A stretch of DNA of 36,292 nt from Lachnospiraceae bacterium (GTDB lineage Bacteria > Bacillota > Clostridia > Lachnospirales > Lachnospiraceae): the NCBI GenBank assembly GCA_900770225.1, contig CAAGJU010000074.1, forward strand, positions 1 through 36,292, in the 5' to 3' direction. Below are positions 31,527 to 36,292 of this stretch, one piece after another. The notes beneath the pieces are model-generated. The model was not told the origin of the DNA and made no database searches. It was given only the letters and a program-made list of their open reading frames with translations. The position numbers and the translations under genes are program-made. The first letter of the stretch is position 1. Each line of letters opens with the position of its first letter.

Positions 31527-34500
31527 ATGCCTGAGACATATAAGAAAGAAGAGCCGAAAAAGCAGCTGAACTTTGATGCGATCCGCATCAGGCTCGCGTC
31601 CCCGGAGAAGATCCGCGAGTGGTCGCACGGCGAGGTGAAAAAGCCCGAAACGATCAATTACCGTACCCTGAAGCCGGAGAAGGACGGACTTTTCTGCGAG
31701 CGCATTTTCGGACCTGTCAAGGACTGGGAGTGTCACTGCGGCAAGTATAAGAAGATCCGCTATAAAGGCGTGATCTGTGATAAGTGCGGCGTAGAGGTCA
31801 CAAAGGCCTCTGTGCGCCGTGAGAGAATGGGACACATTGAACTGGCTACCCCGGTTTCCCATATCTGGTATTTCAAGGGTATTCCGTCCCGTATGGGCCT
31901 GATCCTTGATCTGTCTCCGAGAACACTGGAGAGAGTCCTTTATTTTGCCAGCTATATCGTTCTGGATCCCGGTGAGACATCTCTCGACAAGAAGCAGGTG
32001 CTCACGGAGCAGGAATATCAGAATGCCGTAGAAGAATTCGGTTCCAATGCTTTTCGTGTAGGTATGGGTGCCGAGGCGATCAAGGAGCTTCTCTGCGAGA
32101 TCGATCTGCAGGCAGAGTATGACAAGCTCAGGGAAGAGCTGGAGACGGCTTCCGGGCAGAAGAAGGCACGTATTATCAAGAGACTGGAAGTATTCGAGGC
32201 ATTCCTTGAGTCCGGCAACCGTCCGGAGTGGATGATTCTCGACTGCATCCCTGTCATTCCGCCGGATCTCCGTCCGATGGTACAGCTGGATGGCGGCCGC
32301 TTTGCCACTTCTGATCTGAATGATCTGTACCGCCGTATCATCAACAGAAACAACCGTCTGAAGAGACTTCTGGATCTCGGCGCACCGGATATCATCGTGC
32401 GCAATGAGAAGAGAATGCTTCAGGAGGCAGTGGATGCCCTGATCGATAACGGCCGCCGCGGAAGACCGGTAACAGGACCCGGCAACCGTGCGCTGAAATC
32501 CCTGTCGGATATGCTGAAGGGTAAATCCGGACGTTTCCGTCAGAACCTTCTCGGCAAGCGTGTCGATTATTCCGGCCGTTCGGTTATCGTCAACGGTCCT
32601 GAACTGAAGATCTATCAGTGCGGTCTCCCCAAGGAGATGGCTCTGGAGCTCTTTAAGCCGTTTGTCATGAAGGAACTTGTTTCCCGCCAGATCGCGAACA
32701 ACATCAAGGCAGCCAAGAAGATGGTTGAGAAGATGGATTCGCAGGTGTGGGATGTCCTGGAGGATGTGATCAAAGAGCATCCTGTCATGCTGAACCGTGC
32801 GCCTACGCTGCACCGTCTCGGCATCCAGGCCTTTGAGCCGGTGCTCGTAGAGGGCAAGGCTATCAAGCTGCACCCGCTTGTCTGCACCGCTTTCAACGCA
32901 GACTTCGATGGAGACCAGATGGCTGTTCATCTGCCGCTGACTGCAGAGGCTCAGGCAGAGTGCCGTTTCATGCTGCTTTCGCCGAACAACCTGCTGAAGC
33001 CGTCTGACGGTGGTATCGTGGCCGTTCCTTCACAGGATATGGTACTCGGTATCTACTATCTGACGCAGGAGCGCAAAGGCGCCGTCGGTGAGGGAACCTT
33101 CTACAAGGATCTCGATGAGGCGATTCTTGCGTATGAGAACGGATACGTCAAATATCAGTCAAGAATCAAGGTGCGCCGTTACGGCAAGGACGCACAGGGA
33201 AATGATATTTCCGCTGTGATCGAGTGCACACTTGGCCGGTTTATTTTTAACGAGGTGATCCCGCAGGATCTGGGCTATGTAGATCGTACCGTGCCGGGCA
33301 ATGAGCTGGTTCCGGAGATCGATTTCATGGTCAAGAAGGGTGATCTGAAGAAGATCCTTCAGAAAGTCATGGATCTGCACGGGGCGACAGTTACCGCTGA
33401 GGTGCTGGATCATGTAAAGGCCATGGGATATCACATCTCGACACGTGCCGGCATGACGGTTTCCATCGAGGATATGGTGGTACCGGAGAGCAAGGAGACG
33501 CTGATCGAGGAAGCTGAGAAGAAGGTAGATGCGATCAACCAGAACTTCAAGTTCGGTCTCGTGGATGAGAAAGGACGTTACAAAGAGGTTATCGAGACCT
33601 GGACAGATATGGGTTCCAAACTCGAGAAGGCTGTAAAGGATAACCTGGATCAGTATAACAATATTTTCATGATGGCTGATTCGGGAGCCCGTGGTTCCGA
33701 TAAGCAGATCCTTCAGCTGGCAGGCTGGCGTGGTCTGATGGCGGATACGACCGGTAAGACCATCGAGCTGCCTGTAAAGTCGAACTTCCGTGAGGGTCTG
33801 GACGTTCTGGAGTACTTCATGTCTGCCCATGGTGCCCGTAAAGGTCTGTCCGATACGGCGCTTCGTACCGCAGACTCCGGTTACCTGACCCGTCGAATGG
33901 TCGATGTATCGCAGACTCTGATGATCCGTGAGCCCGACTGCTCTGCAAACCGGAAAGAGATCCCCGGCATGTGGGTTGAGGAGATCACGGACGGCAAGCG
34001 TGTCATCGAGACACTGCAGGAGCGTATCAACGGACGCTTCTCCTGCTACGAGATCAAGGATAAGGACGGCAATGTGATTGTGAAGGCAAACCATATGATC
34101 ACACCGAGCCGTGCGCAGAAGATCACGACGATCGGCGTTGATGAAGACGGCAATCCGATCACGAGAGTCAAGGTCCGCACGATCCTTACCTGCCGTTCCA
34201 AGATGGGTATCTGCTCCAAGTGCTATGGCTCGAACATGGCTACGGGCGAGGTGGTTCAGGTCGGCGAGGCTGTCGGAACCATCGCTGCACAGTCGATCGG
34301 TGAGCCCGGTACGCAGCTGACCATGAGAAACTTCCACACCGGCGGTGTTGCCGGCGGTAACGATATCACACAGGGTCTTCCCCGTGTCGAGGAGCTTTTC
34401 GAGGCACGTAAGCCGAAGGGACTTGCTATCATCACAGAGATCAAAGGTGTGGCACGTCTGCAGGATACAAAGAAGAAACGTGAGGTTGTTGTCACCAACG

Positions 34501-35294
34501 ATGAGACCGGCGATTCCAGAACCTATCTGATTCCGTTCGGCACCAGACTGACGAAGAAGATTGAGGAGAACGCCGACGGTGTCAGCCTTGAGGCCGGCGA
34601 TCCGATCACCGAAGGTTCCATCAACCCGCATGATCTGCTCAAGGTCAAAGGACCGGAAGCTGTACAGGATTACCTGCTCAGCGAGGTTCAGAAGACCTAT
34701 CGTCAGCAGGGTGTTGATATCTGCGACAAGCATATCGAAGTCATCGTCCGCCAGATGCTGCGCAAGGCGCGTGTGGATGATCCGGGTGATACGAACTTTA
34801 TGACTGGCCGTATGGTGGATTACCTTGACATTCTGGATGCCAATGATGAGGCTGAGGAAGAGGGTAAGAAGCCCGCAACTTATGAGCGGATTCTTCTCGG
34901 AATCACGAAAGCTTCACTTGCGACGGATTCCTTCCTGTCCGCAGCATCGTTCCAGGAGACAACACGTGTTCTGACCGATGCCGCGATCAAGGGCAAGGTG
35001 GATCACCTCGTAGGTCTGAAGGAGAATGTCATCATCGGTAAGCTGATCCCTGCCGGCACAGGCATGAAGTATTACCGCAATCTGAAGCTGAACACCGATG
35101 AGGAGTTCGAAGCAAAGAAGGCTGCTGAGGAAGCGGCTGCAAGAGCTGAGGATGAGGAGGAGATCACCGTCGACGATACACCTGAAGAGGATACCGTTGA
35201 GGAAAGCGTAGATCAGAGCCTTCTCAGTGATGACGCGGCAGATAATAATGAGGAGCTCACGTTTGATGAGTCCGATGAGGACAGTGAGCAGTAA
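31527..35294 (+). CDS. rpoC: DNA-directed RNA polymerase beta' subunit
   Basis: This 1255-residue subunit holds the catalytic magnesium motif NADFDGDQ at about residues 457-464. The N-terminal zinc finger C-H-C-G...CDKCG is present near residues 70-90, and the second zinc site shows CRSKMGICSKCYG. The bridge helix and trigger loop regions can be seen (GLMADTTGK, HGARKGLSDTALRTADSGYLTRR). The last 45 residues are acidic, as in RpoB. I start at ATG 31527, with AAAGGAG 7 bases before; a GTG overlapping the rpoB stop has no such site. It is a normal Firmicute form. Confidence 0.98.
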   Translation: MPETYKKEEPKKQLNFDAIRIRLASPEKIREWSHGEVKKPETINYRTLKPEKDGLFCERIFGPVKDWECHCGKYKKIRYKGVICDKCGVEVTKASVRRERMGHIELATPVSHIWYFKGIPSRMGLILDLSPRTLERVLYFASYIVLDPGETSLDKKQVLTEQEYQNAVEEFGSNAFRVGMGAEAIKELLCEIDLQAEYDKLREELETASGQKKARIIKRLEVFEAFLESGNRPEWMILDCIPVIPPDLRPMVQLDGGRFATSDLNDLYRRIINRNNRLKRLLDLGAPDIIVRNEKRMLQEAVDALIDNGRRGRPVTGPGNRALKSLSDMLKGKSGRFRQNLLGKRVDYSGRSVIVNGPELKIYQCGLPKEMALELFKPFVMKELVSRQIANNIKAAKKMVEKMDSQVWDVLEDVIKEHPVMLNRAPTLHRLGIQAFEPVLVEGKAIKLHPLVCTAFNADFDGDQMAVHLPLTAEAQAECRFMLLSPNNLLKPSDGGIVAVPSQDMVLGIYYLTQERKGAVGEGTFYKDLDEAILAYENGYVKYQSRIKVRRYGKDAQGNDISAVIECTLGRFIFNEVIPQDLGYVDRTVPGNELVPEIDFMVKKGDLKKILQKVMDLHGATVTAEVLDHVKAMGYHISTRAGMTVSIEDMVVPESKETLIEEAEKKVDAINQNFKFGLVDEKGRYKEVIETWTDMGSKLEKAVKDNLDQYNNIFMMADSGARGSDKQILQLAGWRGLMADTTGKTIELPVKSNFREGLDVLEYFMSAHGARKGLSDTALRTADSGYLTRRMVDVSQTLMIREPDCSANRKEIPGMWVEEITDGKRVIETLQERINGRFSCYEIKDKDGNVIVKANHMITPSRAQKITTIGVDEDGNPITRVKVRTILTCRSKMGICSKCYGSNMATGEVVQVGEAVGTIAAQSIGEPGTQLTMRNFHTGGVAGGNDITQGLPRVEELFEARKPKGLAIITEIKGVARLQDTKKKREVVVTNDETGDSRTYLIPFGTRLTKKIEENADGVSLEAGDPITEGSINPHDLLKVKGPEAVQDYLLSEVQKTYRQQGVDICDKHIEVIVRQMLRKARVDDPGDTNFMTGRMVDYLDILDANDEAEEEGKKPATYERILLGITKASLATDSFLSAASFQETTRVLTDAAIKGKVDHLVGLKENVIIGKLIPAGTGMKYYRNLKLNTDEEFEAKKAAEEAAARAEDEEEITVDDTPEEDTVEESVDQSLLSDDAADNNEELTFDESDEDSEQ

Positions 35295-35313
35295 ACATTA
35301 GCGCTTAACTATT

Positions 35314-35367
35314 AACAGCTTCCGCAGTGACCGGCTCGCCGGCCATCTGCGGAAGCTGTTATTTATT
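35314..35367. terminator. Terminator between convergent rpoC and dapB
   Basis: A perfect 14-bp stem AACAGCTTCCGCAG (35314-35327) pairs with CTGCGGAAGCTGTT (35347-35360), with an inner CCGGC/GCCGG, followed by ATTTATTTT. It lies right after rpoC, and dapB stops at 35368, so it may serve both. Confidence 0.85.
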
Positions 35368-36126
35368 TTAGCCGATGACATCTGCCATGGTATACATGCC
35401 GGCGGGTTTACCTGCCAGGAATTTGGCTGCCTGGATGGCGCCGTTGCCGAAGATGGCGCGGGAGTAGGCGGTGTGCTTGAATTCGATGACTTCGTCCTGG
35501 CCTGCGAACATCACATCATGGATGCCGACGATCGTACCGCCGCGTACTGAGGAGATACCGATCTCCTTCGGATCACGTTTTTCGGTGCGGTCATGGCGGC
35601 TGAATACGAAGTGATACTGACCGTCAAGGGCCTCGTTCATGCTCTCTCCAAGGGCGAGAGCTGTGCCGCTGGGTGCGTCGAGCTTACGGTTGTGATGTGC
35701 CTCGACGATTTCCATATCATAGCCGGCAGGTGCGAGTGTTTTGGCAGCTTCTTTCAGTACCTTCATCAGCAGGTTGATGCCGAGTGACATATTAGCTGAG
35801 CGGAGAATTGCGGTCTTTGCTGAGGCTTCCTTTACCTGCGCCAGAATTTCATCGGTGAGGCCTGTGGTGCAGAGGACGAGCGGCAGCCTTTTCTTCGTAC
35901 AGTAGTTGAGCAGTGCGGGAACGGCGTGAAAATTGGAGAAATCGATGCAGACATCGGCATCGATGGTGCAGGCATCGGGTGTGGCAAATACCGGATATTT
36001 CCGGACGGCGGCATCAGGTGCGATATCGATGCCGGCGACGGTTTCCACATCGCTGTCCGCCTCCATCAGGTCGGTCAGTACCTGTCCCATATGTCCGTTG
36101 CATCCGCTTAATAAAACTCTGATCAT
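35368..36126 (-). CDS. dapB: 4-hydroxy-tetrahydrodipicolinate reductase
   Basis: This 252-residue enzyme of the diaminopimelate-lysine pathway reduces 4-hydroxy-tetrahydrodipicolinate, supplying lysine and peptidoglycan precursors in the cytosol. An N-terminal nucleotide-binding loop GCNGHMGQ is at residues 8-15. The catalytic and substrate motif EAHHNRKLDAPSGTA near residues 145-160 is typical of DapB, and the C-terminal FGNGAIQAAKFLAGKPAGMY fits. GGAAAGGA precedes the ATG (minus strand). It is convergent with rpoC. The 166 bases upstream hold a long palindrome; I see no clear promoter. Confidence 0.96.
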   Translation of the reverse strand: MIRVLLSGCNGHMGQVLTDLMEADSDVETVAGIDIAPDAAVRKYPVFATPDACTIDADVCIDFSNFHAVPALLNYCTKKRLPLVLCTTGLTDEILAQVKEASAKTAILRSANMSLGINLLMKVLKEAAKTLAPAGYDMEIVEAHHNRKLDAPSGTALALGESMNEALDGQYHFVFSRHDRTEKRDPKEIGISSVRGGTIVGIHDVMFAGQDEVIEFKHTAYSRAIFGNGAIQAAKFLAGKPAGMYTMADVIG

Positions 36127-36184
36127 AATTTCTGTATCCTTTCCGGGTATGAAAGACCCTGATTGAAATCATATGATGATAACA

Positions 36185-36245
36185 GTGTCAAAAGTCATCA
36201 CCCACGTTGCACTTGTGCAAAAGTGGGTGAATGACTTATTGACAC
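36185..36245. repeat. Long palindrome upstream of dapB
   Basis: Nested pairs GTGTCA/TGACAC (36185-36190, 36240-36245), AGTCAT/ATGACT (36193-36198, 36231-36236), ACCCAC/GTGGGT (36200-36205, 36223-36228) and TTGCAC/GTGCAA form a 61-bp hairpin. After it, CCCTC-agc-GAGGG and GGC-gaa-GCC continue to the window end. Probably another dispersed intergenic palindrome. Confidence 0.7.
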
Positions 36246-36292
36246 GCCCCCTCAGCGAGGGCGTAGTGGGGCGAAGCCACATGAGAGCCCGA

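Overview
The window looks like chromosome from an anaerobic Firmicute of the class Clostridia, probably Lachnospiraceae-like. The evidence is the gene order rpmG-secE-nusG-rplK-rplA-rplJ-rplL-rpoB-rpoC, strong AGGAGG-type ribosome binding sites, sigma-A promoters, a lipoprotein foldase next to lgt, and long acidic tails on RpoB and RpoC. I cannot name a species. No tRNA, rRNA, CRISPR array, transposase or phage gene was seen. All genes are on the + strand except dapB at the right end.

Left part (1-9398) is housekeeping: pth, mfd, a PrsA-type foldase lipoprotein, lgt, a methylthioribose-1-phosphate isomerase family gene (mtnA) and a serine O-acetyltransferase. Intergenic gaps here carry palindromic repeats. 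A strong terminator (9505-9555) ends the block.

The middle (9666-22765) is a bacterial microcompartment (BMC) locus in two transcription units. Unit 1 has a consensus promoter at 9690-9718. It encodes a GlcG/PduO-C protein, a PduO-type cobalamin adenosyltransferase, an HPr-kinase-like P-loop protein, a PHP phosphoesterase, a EutS/PduU shell protein and a EutP/PduV GTPase. Unit 2 has a perfect TTGACA-17-TATAAT promoter at 13296-13324. It encodes a class II sugar-phosphate aldolase, a CoA-acylating aldehyde dehydrogenase, a zinc alcohol dehydrogenase, four hexameric shell proteins (one with a long Ala-rich N-terminal extension and an internal start), PduL, the EutN pentamer, PduS, PduT and a DeoR-family regulator. 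The aldolase, both dehydrogenases and PduL carry similar amphipathic targeting helices. A related 22-bp motif sits just upstream of both promoters in opposite orientations and may be the operator of the DeoR protein.

The likely chemistry is aldol cleavage of a ketose-1-phosphate to DHAP plus an aldehyde inside the shell. The aldehyde would then go to acyl-CoA and acyl-phosphate (PduL, ATP later) and to an alcohol, with cofactors recycled inside. No diol dehydratase, ethanolamine lyase or glycyl radical enzyme is present, so the aldolase is the only visible aldehyde source. Candidate substrates are L-fuculose- or L-rhamnulose-1-phosphate (lactaldehyde) or, more speculatively given mtnA nearby, 5-deoxyribulose-1-phosphate (acetaldehyde) or methylthioribulose-1-phosphate. 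This is the most interesting system in the window.

The right part (22872-35370) is the ribosomal protein and RNA polymerase cluster. It has visible cis-regulation: matching L1-type hairpins before rplK and rplA, an L10 leader with attenuator before rplJ, and terminators after rplA, rplL and rpoC. Convergent dapB and a long palindrome close the window.
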